Assembly: GCF_024539675.1 (NCBI RefSeq) | Contig: NZ_JAHHIT010000049.1 | Location: 1-64,000, forward strand | Direction of reading: 5' to 3' | Source: Streptomyces hilarionis | GTDB lineage: Bacteria; Actinomycetota; Actinomycetes; Streptomycetales; Streptomycetaceae | Length of the DNA stretch: 64,000 bases | Shown: positions 27,226 through 36,152 of the stretch, piece after piece | Numbering within the stretch: position 1 is the first letter of the stretch | Layout: each line of letters opens with the position of its first letter | Notes under the pieces: model-generated | The model's input: the letters and a program-made list of their open reading frames with translations, nothing else | The model's database searches: none | Told to the model about the DNA's origin: nothing | Program-made: the position numbers and the translations under genes

Positions 27226-28245
27226 ATGACCGATGACTGGAAGCGACGTCTGGACGCCCTGCACGCGGAACTGGTCCGCCGGGACGACCCCGTCGCCTGG
27301 GTGACGGAGGCGGACGCCGTCGAGGCGTCCCGGCGCTATCCGCAGATCGCGCTGCGCGGGCCCGTCTTCGGCGTCGCCAGACTGGACGCGCGGGCCCCCG
27401 AGCCGTGCTGGCGTCTGCTGAAGCCGGTGGTCGACGGCATGCCCCAGCAGGCCCGGGACGGGCTCAACTCCCACCTGTGGTTCACGGCGAAGGACGGCAC
27501 GGGCGACCCGGCCGCCCGGCGCGACCTGCTGGCCGCGGTCGCCGTGCTGGAGCGGGCCCCGGCCGACGAGGTGGAGGCCCTGGGCGTGCGCTACCGGGTG
27601 GTGCGCGGGGACGAGTTCGCCCGCACCGGCGAGGACGGCCCGGAGCCGCCCCGGCCCACCGACCCGCAGGCCCTCGCCGCGTCCTGGGAGGAGCCGTGCG
27701 CCGTCCGGTCCCCGGACGTGGACTTCGCCCTCGACCCCGACCGGGACGAGGGCCCGATGGCGGGCGCCCTGCGCCTGGGTCTGCGCGACTTCCGGTACAC
27801 GGGCGTCCGCTTCCCCGCCGACGTGCGCACGGACTCCGCGCGGGCGGCCCGCACGCACCCGGACGTGGTCCGGCTGCCGGTCGGCTTCTCGGTGGCCGAA
27901 CGGGACGACTCGGGCTGGACGCCCTTCGGCTCCCTGGCGGCCACCCCGCACGAGGCACGCCGTTCGCTGTACGAGGGGATGGCCCGCGTGTGGGCCATGC
28001 TGTACCGCTTCGACGAACGCAAGAAGGCCCTGTACGCGCGGGCCGCGGAGGCGTTCCGCAGTGCCGGCCGCGCCGACGAGGCGAGCGTGGAGGGCCGGGT
28101 GTTCCGGGTCTGCCGCGTCGAGCGGATGGTCCGGCTGGGCCCGGACGGCCCCGAGCCGCCCCGCCCCTCGGACCTCGACGAGTACGGCCCCATGAAGCTC
28201 CACCCGACGCTGCACGAGAACGGCACCGTCCAGTACGACGACTGA
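27226..28245 (+). CDS. Conserved actinobacterial protein, probably DUF5954 family
   Basis: 339 residues, soluble, rich in charged residues. It opens MTDDWKRRLDALHAELVRRD and contains VRYRVVRGDEFARTGEDGPEPPRP, then later the parallel VFRVCRVERMVRLGPDGPEPPRP. The two related R-V-x-R...GPEPPRP segments imply an internal duplication. I associate this pattern with the DUF5954 proteins of Streptomyces but have no alignment to confirm it. Function is unknown. Confidence 0.65.
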   Translation: MTDDWKRRLDALHAELVRRDDPVAWVTEADAVEASRRYPQIALRGPVFGVARLDARAPEPCWRLLKPVVDGMPQQARDGLNSHLWFTAKDGTGDPAARRDLLAAVAVLERAPADEVEALGVRYRVVRGDEFARTGEDGPEPPRPTDPQALAASWEEPCAVRSPDVDFALDPDRDEGPMAGALRLGLRDFRYTGVRFPADVRTDSARAARTHPDVVRLPVGFSVAERDDSGWTPFGSLAATPHEARRSLYEGMARVWAMLYRFDERKKALYARAAEAFRSAGRADEASVEGRVFRVCRVERMVRLGPDGPEPPRPSDLDEYGPMKLHPTLHENGTVQYDD

Positions 28246-28304
28246 CGGCCGCCGCCCGCGCCCGCCCGCCGGCCCCACGGGGCGGCACGGGGGCGACGGC
28301 CGGG

Positions 28305-29078
28305 TCAGGCCGCGGAGGCGACGGCGGCCGGGACGGCGGCCCGGTGGGCGAGGTCCCAGCGGCGCACCCAGGGCCAGGCGGCGACGCCTATCGTCAGCGC
28401 GATCAGATGGCCCCAGTCGGTCATGGGGTCGGTGAAGGCGAGCAGGTCCTGCACCAGCATGGCGCCGAAGGCGGCGAGCACGGGCCAGCGCAGCCAGGGC
28501 CGCAGCAGCCCCGCGAGCGCGCCCACGCAGGCGGCGACGCCGAAGCTGATGCCGTAGTCGAGGCGGTGCAGCGAACTGTCGGGCAGCCGCCCCGCCAGGA
28601 CGGCCAGCCCGACCGGGACCTCCGTGGCGAGGGTGGCCAGGACGTGTCCGAGCAGGAAGACGACGGCCGTGCGGGCGCCGCCGACGCGCCGTTCCAGCGC
28701 GGTGAGGACGACCAGGAAGGCGAGCGTGAAGGGCGAGGTGAAACCGCCCGCCACCCACAGCGCGCTGGCGGCGAGCACCGCCGCGGGCGTCTGCACCAGG
28801 TGCGCCACGTCGGTGCTGGAGCCCTGGAGCAGGGTGGACACGAGCGCGGGGTCGAGATGGTCCGCGAGGTACGAGGTGACGGCGAGGACGGCCGCGTAGC
28901 CCAGGGTGAAGGGGACCGGGACCGCGAATCCGCGCCGGGGTCCGGCGCTCACCCCGGCGGGCGGCCGGACGCACGGCGGGGTGCGCTGACCCGGGATGCC
29001 GTCCAGGAACCCGGAGCCGTCGGGCAGATCGCCGGCGTCGGGCGGGGCCGGGCTCGTGGGGGAGGCCGTGCGTTCCAC
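28305..29078 (-). CDS. Rhomboid-like membrane protein
   Basis: 257 residues from GTG 29078 (GGAGC about 9 bases upstream in GAAGGAGCGCCTCTCA). There are six or so hydrophobic segments after a Pro-rich cytoplasmic N-terminus. LVQTPAAVLAASALWVAGG, then LDYGISFGVAACVGALAGLL and a following TDWGHLIALTIGVAA give a GxSxG-like Ser segment and a His in the last helix. These are the positions expected for the rhomboid Ser-His dyad. The family rhomboid-like is likely, and protease activity is possible but unproven. It is divergent from the methyltransferase-fold gene. Confidence 0.65.
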   Translation of the reverse strand: MERTASPTSPAPPDAGDLPDGSGFLDGIPGQRTPPCVRPPAGVSAGPRRGFAVPVPFTLGYAAVLAVTSYLADHLDPALVSTLLQGSSTDVAHLVQTPAAVLAASALWVAGGFTSPFTLAFLVVLTALERRVGGARTAVVFLLGHVLATLATEVPVGLAVLAGRLPDSSLHRLDYGISFGVAACVGALAGLLRPWLRWPVLAAFGAMLVQDLLAFTDPMTDWGHLIALTIGVAAWPWVRRWDLAHRAAVPAAVASAA

Positions 29079-29160
29079 TGAGAGGCGCTCCTTCCGTTTC
29101 CCCCACCCTTCGCGGCCGCCCCGCGCGCTGTCTGTGACCGACGCCACGTGCGCGCCGATT

Positions 29161-29193
29161 CACAGGAAGCTCTGAGAGTTCTCCTGTGTTTTT
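29161..29193 (+). terminator. Hairpin with U-tract in the leader of the spermidine-synthase-like gene
   Basis: CACAGGA (29161-29167) pairs perfectly with TCCTGTG (29182-29188) and is followed by five T. The 14-base loop has a possible CTC/GAG inner stem. Hairpins with a T run are uncommon in this genome. It lies in the 216-base divergent region about 100 bases before the next + strand start, so it may be an attenuator or the end of a short transcript. Confidence 0.45.
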
Positions 29194-29294
29194 CTCATCC
29201 GCCTCGCACCGTTGTCGAACGGACGTGCGTCAAGCCCGTCGGCCGCCCGGTCAATTCCCGGGCCATCCGGTCGGGGGACTGCCAGGATGGGCCG

Positions 29295-29981
29295 ATGGCC
29301 ATCCCGTACGACATCCCCGACGCACCGGAGGTCCTGGACCGCCGCGAGGGTCCCTACGGCGAGGTCGTGCTGCGCCGGCACGGGGAGTTGCTCCAGATCA
29401 TCGCCAACGGCTGCTTCCTGATGGACACGTCCGACGGCCGCTCGGAGCGGCTGCTGGTCGACGCGGCACGCGACACGCTGGACGACCGCCCCTCCCCCGC
29501 CCTGTTGATCGGCGGCCTGGGCGTCGGGTTCTCCCTCGCGCACGCCGCCGCCGATCCCCACTGGGGCGCGATCACGGTCGTGGAGCGCGAGCGCGCGGTC
29601 GTCGACTGGCATCTGGACGGCCCGCTGGCCGCCGTCTCGGGCCCGGCCCTGGCCGATCCCCGGACGAAGATCGTCGAAACGGATCTGCTCGACTTCGTCA
29701 ATGAGACATGCGACACGTTCGACGCGGTATGCCTGGACATCGACAACGGCCCCGACTGGACCGTCACCGAGGGCAACGACAGCCTGTACTCGGCGTCCGG
29801 ACTCGCGGGCTGCGCGCGGGTGTTGAGACCGGGCGGAACCCTGGCGGTGTGGTCGGCCCGCCCCTCTCCCAAATTCGAGGGAACCTTGGGGAATGCCGGG
29901 TTCCAACGGGTGCGTACCGAAGAGATCCCGGTTGCCCGAGGCGTGCCGGACGTCGTGCATCTCGCCGTCCGACCTGGATAG
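29295..29981 (+). CDS. Spermidine-synthase-like (SAM-dependent methyltransferase fold) protein
   Basis: 228 residues from ATG 29295. The Rossmann motif ALLIGGLGVGFSLAHAA is followed by ITVVERERAVVDWH (acidic residue for the ribose) and FDAVCLDIDNGPDWTVTEGN. The last is the D-x-D/N-G-P region characteristic of spermidine-synthase-like proteins. The putrescine-binding features of true SpeE are not evident, so the reaction is unknown. The gene stands alone between the rhomboid-like gene and the two-component pair. Confidence 0.75.
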   Translation: MAIPYDIPDAPEVLDRREGPYGEVVLRRHGELLQIIANGCFLMDTSDGRSERLLVDAARDTLDDRPSPALLIGGLGVGFSLAHAAADPHWGAITVVERERAVVDWHLDGPLAAVSGPALADPRTKIVETDLLDFVNETCDTFDAVCLDIDNGPDWTVTEGNDSLYSASGLAGCARVLRPGGTLAVWSARPSPKFEGTLGNAGFQRVRTEEIPVARGVPDVVHLAVRPG

Positions 29982-30103
29982 CAAAGCCGTGGTGACTCCC
30001 CGTACGCTGCATCCCTGACGCCGATCATTTACGCGTCAACCGCAGTCATGCGCAATCAAGGAGCCACCCCACTGGTTCCGGAAAGCACACTCAGGGGCGG
30101 GCG

Positions 30104-30844
30104 ATGGAGCAGACACACACCGCACACAACACCGCGGCGACGGCGACTCCGGGCGCGCAGCGGCGCGTCCTGGTCGTCGAGGACGACCCGACGATCGTCG
30201 ACGCCATCGCCGCCCGCCTGCGCGCCGAGGGATTCCTCGTGCAAACGGCGGGCGACGGTCCGGCGGCCGTCGACACGGCAGAGGCCTGGCAGCCCGACCT
30301 GCTGATCCTCGACATCATGCTGCCCGGCTTCGACGGCCTGGAGGTCTGCCGTCGCGTGCAGGCCGCCCGCCCGGTGCCGGTCATGATGCTCACCGCGCGC
30401 GACGACGAGACCGACATGCTGGTCGGCCTCGGCGTGGGCGCCGACGACTACATGACCAAGCCCTTCTCGATGCGGGAGCTCGCGGCACGCGTGCACGTGC
30501 TGCTGCGCCGGGTGGAGCGGGCCGCGATCGCGGCGACGACGCCGCGCAGCGGGATCCTGCGGCTCGGCGAGCTGGAGATCGACCACGCGCAGCGCCGGGT
30601 GCGGGTGCGCTCGGAGGACGTGCACCTCACGCCCACCGAGTTCGACCTGCTGGTCTGCCTGGCGAACACCCCGCGCGCGGTGCTCTCGCGCGAGCAGCTC
30701 CTGGCCGAGGTGTGGGACTGGGCGGACGCCTCCGGCACCCGCACGGTCGACAGCCACATCAAGGCGCTGCGGCGGAAGATCGGCGCCGAGCGGATCCGCA
30801 CGGTGCACGGCGTCGGCTACGCCCTGGAGACGCCGACGCCATGA
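30104..30844 (+). CDS. OmpR/PhoB-family response regulator
   Basis: 246 residues. The receiver domain follows a 16-residue Thr/Ala-rich extension (RRVLVVEDDPTIVDAIAAR). Phospho-acceptor Asp 70 is in LILDIMLPGFDG, conserved Thr in MMLTARDDE and Lys in DDYMTKPFS. The C-terminal winged helix (VHLTPTEFDLLVCLANTP ... SGTRTVDSHIKALRRKIG ... IRTVHGVGYALE) binds DNA. It overlaps the kinase start by four bases (ATGA), forming a classical two-gene operon in front of kgd. Confidence 0.95.
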   Translation: MEQTHTAHNTAATATPGAQRRVLVVEDDPTIVDAIAARLRAEGFLVQTAGDGPAAVDTAEAWQPDLLILDIMLPGFDGLEVCRRVQAARPVPVMMLTARDDETDMLVGLGVGADDYMTKPFSMRELAARVHVLLRRVERAAIAATTPRSGILRLGELEIDHAQRRVRVRSEDVHLTPTEFDLLVCLANTPRAVLSREQLLAEVWDWADASGTRTVDSHIKALRRKIGAERIRTVHGVGYALETPTP

Positions 30845-31956
30845 AGCCCGGGCCGGACGGACCGAGAAGCCCCGCCCCCGGAGCCGGTGCGCCCTGGGGC
30901 GGCGTGCGCCCGTTCTCGATCAAGACCAAGCTGGGCGCGCTCGTCGTCATCTCGGTGCTGATCACCACCGGGCTGTCGATGATCGCGGTGCACACCAAGA
31001 CGGAGCTGCGCTTCATCACGGTCTTCTCGATGATCGCCACCCTGCTGATCACGCAGTTCGTGGCGCATTCGCTCACCGCGCCCCTCGGTGAGATGAACAC
31101 GGTGGCCCGGTCCATCTCGCACGGCGACTACACCCGCCGGGTCAGCGAGAACCGCCGCGACGAACTGGGCGACCTCGCGCAGACGATCAACGTCATGGCG
31201 GACGAGCTGGAGGCGCAGGACCGGCACCGCAAGGAGCTGGTGGCCAACGTCTCGCACGAGCTGCGCACGCCCATCGCGGGCCTGCGCGCCGTCCTGGAGA
31301 ACGTCGTCGACGGCATCGCCGAGGCGGACACCGAGACGATGCGCACCGCTCTGAAGCAGACGGAGCGGCTCGGGCGGCTTGTGGAGACCCTTCTCGACCT
31401 GTCCCGCCTCGACAACGGCGTCGTCCCGCTGCGCAAGCGGCGCTTCGAGGTGTGGCCCTACCTGTCGGGCGTGCTGAAGGAGGCCAACATGGTCGCCTCG
31501 GCCCGCGCCACCATGGGCTCGGGCGGCAGCCACACCCGTACGGACGTCCATCTGCACCTGGACGTCACCCCTCCGGAGCTGACCGCGCACGCGGACCCGG
31601 AGCGCATCCACCAGGTCGTCGCCAACCTGATCGACAACGCGGTCAAGCACAGCCCGCCGCACGGACGGGTGACCGTGAAGGCACGGCGCGGGACGCAGCC
31701 GGAGTCGCTGGAGCTCGAGGTCCTGGACGAGGGGCCGGGCATTCCGCGCTCGGAGTGGCACCGCGTGTTCGAGCGGTTCAACCGGGGCGCCGTCCGCCGG
31801 CCGCACGGGCCGGGCAGCGACGGCGGCACGGGGCTGGGACTGGCGATCGCCCGCTGGGCGGTCGATCTCCACGGAGGCCGGATCGGAGTGGCCGAATCCG
31901 AGCGGGGCTGCCGGATTCTTATCACTCTTCCGGGAGACTCCCCCGTCCCAAGTTGA
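30841..31956 (+). CDS. Sensor histidine kinase with minimal extracytoplasmic loop
   Basis: 371 residues. Two membrane segments (LGALVVISVLITTGLSMIAV and FITVFSMIATLLITQFVAH) are separated by only about nine residues, then HAMP (LTAPLGEMNTVARSISHGDY). HisKA has H139 in NVSHELRTPIAG, and the HATPase domain has NLIDNAVKHSPPHG and GGTGLGLAIARWAV. With no real periplasmic domain it belongs to the intramembrane-sensing type, likely monitoring the membrane itself or a membrane partner. It is cotranscribed with the OmpR regulator. Confidence 0.94.
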   Translation: MKPGPDGPRSPAPGAGAPWGGVRPFSIKTKLGALVVISVLITTGLSMIAVHTKTELRFITVFSMIATLLITQFVAHSLTAPLGEMNTVARSISHGDYTRRVSENRRDELGDLAQTINVMADELEAQDRHRKELVANVSHELRTPIAGLRAVLENVVDGIAEADTETMRTALKQTERLGRLVETLLDLSRLDNGVVPLRKRRFEVWPYLSGVLKEANMVASARATMGSGGSHTRTDVHLHLDVTPPELTAHADPERIHQVVANLIDNAVKHSPPHGRVTVKARRGTQPESLELEVLDEGPGIPRSEWHRVFERFNRGAVRRPHGPGSDGGTGLGLAIARWAVDLHGGRIGVAESERGCRILITLPGDSPVPS

Positions 31957-32258
31957 CGTAAAGTCTGGAGCGGAGCCTCAAGATCCTCTCGTGTCCGCGC
32001 AGCCGGACACGTGTCATCGGGCCTTACACCGGCGCAGGTCGGCACGGGTGCGCGCACATGGCGTGCCCCGTCTGCCCCCTCGCGTACCCGGTGACGCACA
32101 ACCGCGCTTGTTTCCCGCCATTTTCACCCCTGAAACACGCTCCGCGATGTGACTTACACGACGATGGACGGGCCCGGCCTGACTCTCCCCCTCCAGGGGG
32201 CGTAGCCTTTATTCCCGCTGTCCATCACCTTGTGAAGCGGAAGAGGGCGGTTGCCGCC
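31957..32258. promoter_or_regulatory. Leader and promoter region of kgd
   Basis: The 302-base spacer holds no gene that I can support. A/T-richer blocks at 32104-32155 (CGCTTGTTTCCCGCCATTTTC and the TGAAACACG stretch) are likely promoter sequence. A short CCCCCT/AGGGGG hairpin (32187-32200) precedes TAGCCTTTATT. The kgd ribosome binding site is a modest GAGGG about 10 bases before the GTG. Confidence 0.4.
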
Positions 32259-35200
32259 GTGTCGCCACAGTCCCCCAGTAACTCCAGCATCTCGACCGAC
32301 GCAGACCAAGCGGGCAAGAACCCCGCTGCCGCGTTCGGGCCGAACGAGTGGCTCGTCGACGAGATCTATCAGCAGTACCTCCAGGACCCGAATTCGGTAG
32401 ACCGCGCCTGGTGGGACTTCTTCGCCGACTACAAGCCAGGAGCGGCCGCTCCCTCGGCTCCGGCGGGTACTGCGGCCGCGGGGGCCGCAGCGACCACCAC
32501 CGCGCCCGCCGCCCCGGCCCAGCCGGCGCCCGCCGCCGCTCCGGCGCCCGCTCCGGCTCCGGCCGCCGTGCCGAAGCCCGCGGCCGCCGCGCCGGCTCCC
32601 GCGAAGGCCGCCCCGGCCCCCGCGGCCAAGCCGGCCGCCGCCGCGAAGCCCGCGCCCGCCGCCGCTGCACCCGCCTCCCCCGAGGGCCCCGAGTTCGTGA
32701 CGCTGCGCGGTCCGTCCGCCGCGGTCGCCAAGAACATGAACGCCTCGCTGGAGCTGCCCACGGCCACGTCCGTGCGCGCGGTCCCGGTGAAGCTGCTGTT
32801 CGACAACCGCATCGTCATCAACAACCACCTCAAGCGCGCCCGGGGCGGGAAGATCTCCTTCACGCACCTGATCGGCTTCGCGATGGTGCAGGCCATCAAG
32901 GCCATGCCGTCGATGAACTGGCACTACGCGGAGAAGGATGGGAAGCCCACCCTCGTCAAGCCCGCGCACGTCAACTTCGGCCTCGCCATCGACCTGGTGA
33001 AGCCGAACGGCGACCGCCAGCTCGTCGTCGCCGGCATCAAGAAGGCCGAGACGCTGAACTTCTTCGAGTTCTGGCAGGCCTACGAGGACATCGTCCGCCG
33101 CGCCCGCGACGGCAAGCTGACGATGGACGATTTCACCGGCGTCACGGTCTCCCTGACCAACCCCGGCGGCCTCGGCACCGTCCACTCCGTGCCGCGCCTG
33201 ATGCCCGGCCAGTCGGTGATCATGGGCGTCGGCTCCATGGACTACCCGGCGGAGTTCCAGGGCACCAGCCAGGACACCCTGAACAAGCTCGGCATCTCGA
33301 AGGTCATGACGCTCACGTCGACCTACGACCACCGGGTCATCCAGGGCGCGGCCTCCGGCGAGTTCCTGCGGATCGTCGCCAACCTCCTGCTCGGCGAGAA
33401 CGGCTTCTTCGACGAGATCTTCGAGGCGCTGCGCATCCCCTACGAGCCGGTCCGCTGGCTCAAGGACATCGACGCCAGCCACGACGACGACGTCACCAAG
33501 GCCGCCCGCGTCTTCGAGCTGATCCACTCCTACCGGGTCCGCGGCCACGTCATGGCCGACACCGACCCGCTGGAGTACCGCCAGCGCAAGCACCCCGACC
33601 TCGACATCACCGAGCACGGGCTGACCCTGTGGGACCTGGAGCGCGAGTTCGCCGTCGGCGGCTTCTCCGGCAAGTCCCTGATGAAGCTGCGCGACATCCT
33701 CGGCGTGCTGCGCGACTCGTACTGCCGCACCACCGGCGTCGAGTTCATGCACATCCAGGACCCCAAGCAGCGCCGCTGGATCCAGGACCGCATCGAGCGC
33801 CCGCACACCAAGCCCGAGCGCGAGGAGCAGCTGCGCATCCTGCGCCGGCTGAACGCGGCGGAGGCCTTCGAGACGTTCCTCCAGACGAAGTACGTCGGCC
33901 AGAAGCGCTTCTCGCTGGAGGGCGGCGAGTCCGTCATCCCGCTGCTCGACGCCGTGCTGGACTCGGCCGCCGAGTCGCGCCTGGACGAGGTCGTCATCGG
34001 CATGGCCCACCGCGGCCGCCTGAACGTCCTCGCGAACATCGTCGGCAAGTCCTACGCGCAGATCTTCCGCGAGTTCGAGGGCAACCTCGACCCGAAGTCG
34101 ATGCACGGCTCCGGCGACGTGAAGTACCACCTGGGCGCCGAGGGCACCTTCACCGGCCTGGACGGCGAGCAGATCAAGGTCTCGCTGGCCGCGAACCCCT
34201 CCCACCTGGAGACGGTCGACCCGGTCATCGAGGGCATCGCCCGCGCCAAGCAGGACATCATCAACAAGGGCGGCTCGGACTTCACGGTCCTGCCGGTCGC
34301 CCTGCACGGCGACGCGGCCTTCGCCGGCCAGGGCGTGGTGGCCGAGACGCTGAACATGTCGCAGCTGCGCGGCTACCGCACCGGCGGCACGGTCCACATC
34401 GTCATCAACAACCAGGTCGGCTTCACGGCCGCCCCGGAGTCCTCGCGCTCGTCGATGTACGCCACCGACGTGGCCCGCATGATCGAGGCCCCGATCTTCC
34501 ACGTGAACGGCGACGACCCGGAGGCCGTGGTCCGCGTCGCGCGGCTGGCCTTCGAGTTCCGCCAGGCGTTCAACAAGGACGTGGTGATCGACCTCATCTG
34601 CTACCGCCGCCGCGGTCACAACGAGTCGGACAACCCGGCCTTCACCCAGCCGCTGATGTACGACCTGATCGACAAGAAGCGCTCGGTGCGCAAGCTGTAC
34701 ACCGAGTCCCTCATCGGTCGCGGCGACATCACCCTGGAAGAGGCCGAGCAGGCGCTCCAGGACTACCAGGGCCAGCTGGAGAAGGTCTTCACCGAGGTCC
34801 GCGAGGCCGTCACCGCCCAGCCGAGCACCGGCCCGGTGTCGGACCCGCAGGCCGAGTTCCCGGTGGCCGTGAACACCGCGATCTCCACCGAGGTCGTCAA
34901 GCGCATCGCCGAGTCCCAGGTCAACATCCCCGACTCCTTCCACGTGCACCCGCGCCTGCTGCCCCAGCTGCAACGCCGGGCCACGATGGTCGAGGACGGG
35001 ACGATCGACTGGGGCATGGGCGAGACGCTGGCCGTGGGCTCGCTCCTCCTCGAGGGCACCCCGGTCCGGCTGTCCGGCCAGGACTCGCAGCGCGGCACCT
35101 TCGGCCAGCGGCACGCGGTCCTCATCGACCGCGAGACGGGCGAGGAGCACACCCCGCTCCAGTACCTCGCCGACGAGCAGGCGCGCTACAACGTCTACAA

Positions 35201-36053
35201 CTCGCTGCTGTCCGAGTACGCGGTCATGGGCTTCGAGTACGGCTACTCACTGGCCCGCCCGGACGCGCTCGTGATGTGGGAGGCGCAGTTCGGCGACTTC
35301 GTCAACGGCGCGCAGACGGTCGTCGACGAGTACATCTCGGCCGCCGAGCAGAAGTGGGGCCAGACGTCCGGCGTCACCCTGCTCCTGCCGCACGGCTACG
35401 AGGGCCAGGGCCCGGACCACTCCTCGGCCCGTGTGGAGCGCTTCCTTCAGCTCTGCGCCCAGAACAACATGACGGTCGCGATGCCCACGCTGCCGTCGAA
35501 CTACTTCCACCTCCTGCGGTGGCAGGTGCACAACCCGCACCACAAGCCGCTGGTCGTCTTCACCCCGAAGTCGATGCTGCGTCTGAAGGCCGCCGCGTCG
35601 AAGGCGGAGGAGTTCACCACGGGCCAGTTCCGCCCGGTCATCGGCGACGCCTCGGTCGACGCGAACGCCGTCAAGAAGGTCGTCTTCTGCACCGGCAAGG
35701 TCTACTACGACCTGGACGCCGAGCGTCAGAAGCGCGGGGTCACCGACACGGCGATCATCCGCCTCGAGCGGCTGTACCCGCTGCCGGGCGCGGAGGTCCA
35801 GGCCGAGGTCAACAAGTACCCCAACGCCGAGAAGTACCTGTGGGCCCAGGAGGAGCCGGCCAACCAGGGCGCCTGGCCGTTCATCGCCCTGAACCTGATC
35901 GACCACCTGGACCTCGCGGTCGGCGCCGACGTGCCGCACGGCGCGCGCCTGCGCCGCATCTCGCGCCCGCACGGTTCGTCCCCGGCGGTCGGTTCCGCCA
36001 AGCGTCACCAGGCGGAGCAGGAGCAGCTGGTGCGTGAGGTGTTCGAGGCGTAG
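32259..36053 (+). CDS. kgd: 2-oxoglutarate dehydrogenase E1 with fused E2-type acyltransferase domain
   Basis: 1264 residues, the size of actinobacterial Kgd/OdhA. The N-terminal segment ([27 protein letters not shown]) binds the dehydrogenase complex, followed by an 80-residue Ala/Pro linker. A catalytic E2-like domain has [16 protein letters not shown] with the active His, but there is no lipoyl domain. The thiamin-diphosphate E1 domain (from about 380; [55 protein letters not shown]) makes up the rest. It converts 2-oxoglutarate to succinyl-CoA together with E2/E3 supplied in trans. In other actinobacteria it is controlled by the FHA protein GarA/OdhI. The GTG at 32259 is preferred; a GTG at 32232 would add nine residues. 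Confidence 0.96.
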   Translation: MSPQSPSNSSISTDADQAGKNPAAAFGPNEWLVDEIYQQYLQDPNSVDRAWWDFFADYKPGAAAPSAPAGTAAAGAAATTTAPAAPAQPAPAAAPAPAPAPAAVPKPAAAAPAPAKAAPAPAAKPAAAAKPAPAAAAPASPEGPEFVTLRGPSAAVAKNMNASLELPTATSVRAVPVKLLFDNRIVINNHLKRARGGKISFTHLIGFAMVQAIKAMPSMNWHYAEKDGKPTLVKPAHVNFGLAIDLVKPNGDRQLVVAGIKKAETLNFFEFWQAYEDIVRRARDGKLTMDDFTGVTVSLTNPGGLGTVHSVPRLMPGQSVIMGVGSMDYPAEFQGTSQDTLNKLGISKVMTLTSTYDHRVIQGAASGEFLRIVANLLLGENGFFDEIFEALRIPYEPVRWLKDIDASHDDDVTKAARVFELIHSYRVRGHVMADTDPLEYRQRKHPDLDITEHGLTLWDLEREFAVGGFSGKSLMKLRDILGVLRDSYCRTTGVEFMHIQDPKQRRWIQDRIERPHTKPEREEQLRILRRLNAAEAFETFLQTKYVGQKRFSLEGGESVIPLLDAVLDSAAESRLDEVVIGMAHRGRLNVLANIVGKSYAQIFREFEGNLDPKSMHGSGDVKYHLGAEGTFTGLDGEQIKVSLAANPSHLETVDPVIEGIARAKQDIINKGGSDFTVLPVALHGDAAFAGQGVVAETLNMSQLRGYRTGGTVHIVINNQVGFTAAPESSRSSMYATDVARMIEAPIFHVNGDDPEAVVRVARLAFEFRQAFNKDVVIDLICYRRRGHNESDNPAFTQPLMYDLIDKKRSVRKLYTESLIGRGDITLEEAEQALQDYQGQLEKVFTEVREAVTAQPSTGPVSDPQAEFPVAVNTAISTEVVKRIAESQVNIPDSFHVHPRLLPQLQRRATMVEDGTIDWGMGETLAVGSLLLEGTPVRLSGQDSQRGTFGQRHAVLIDRETGEEHTPLQYLADEQARYNVYNSLLSEYAVMGFEYGYSLARPDALVMWEAQFGDFVNGAQTVVDEYISAAEQKWGQTSGVTLLLPHGYEGQGPDHSSARVERFLQLCAQNNMTVAMPTLPSNYFHLLRWQVHNPHHKPLVVFTPKSMLRLKAAASKAEEFTTGQFRPVIGDASVDANAVKKVVFCTGKVYYDLDAERQKRGVTDTAIIRLERLYPLPGAEVQAEVNKYPNAEKYLWAQEEPANQGAWPFIALNLIDHLDLAVGADVPHGARLRRISRPHGSSPAVGSAKRHQAEQEQLVREVFEA

Positions 36054-36072
36054 TCCTCGACCGCGCCCGCGC

Positions 36073-36114
36073 GAAGGGCCCGTCCCCCGGAGATCTCCGG
36101 GGGACGGGCCCTTC
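36073..36114. terminator. Bidirectional terminator between kgd and fxsT
   Basis: A perfect 42-base palindrome: left arm GAAGGGCCCGTCCCCCGGAG plus A (36073-36093) and its exact complement (36094-36114). It starts 20 bases after the kgd stop and ends 39 bases before the fxsT stop. Being symmetric, it can end both convergent transcripts. Confidence 0.9.
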
Positions 36115-36152
36115 GGCGTGCGGGACGGCGGGCCGGCGGTCGGCCGACCGGC

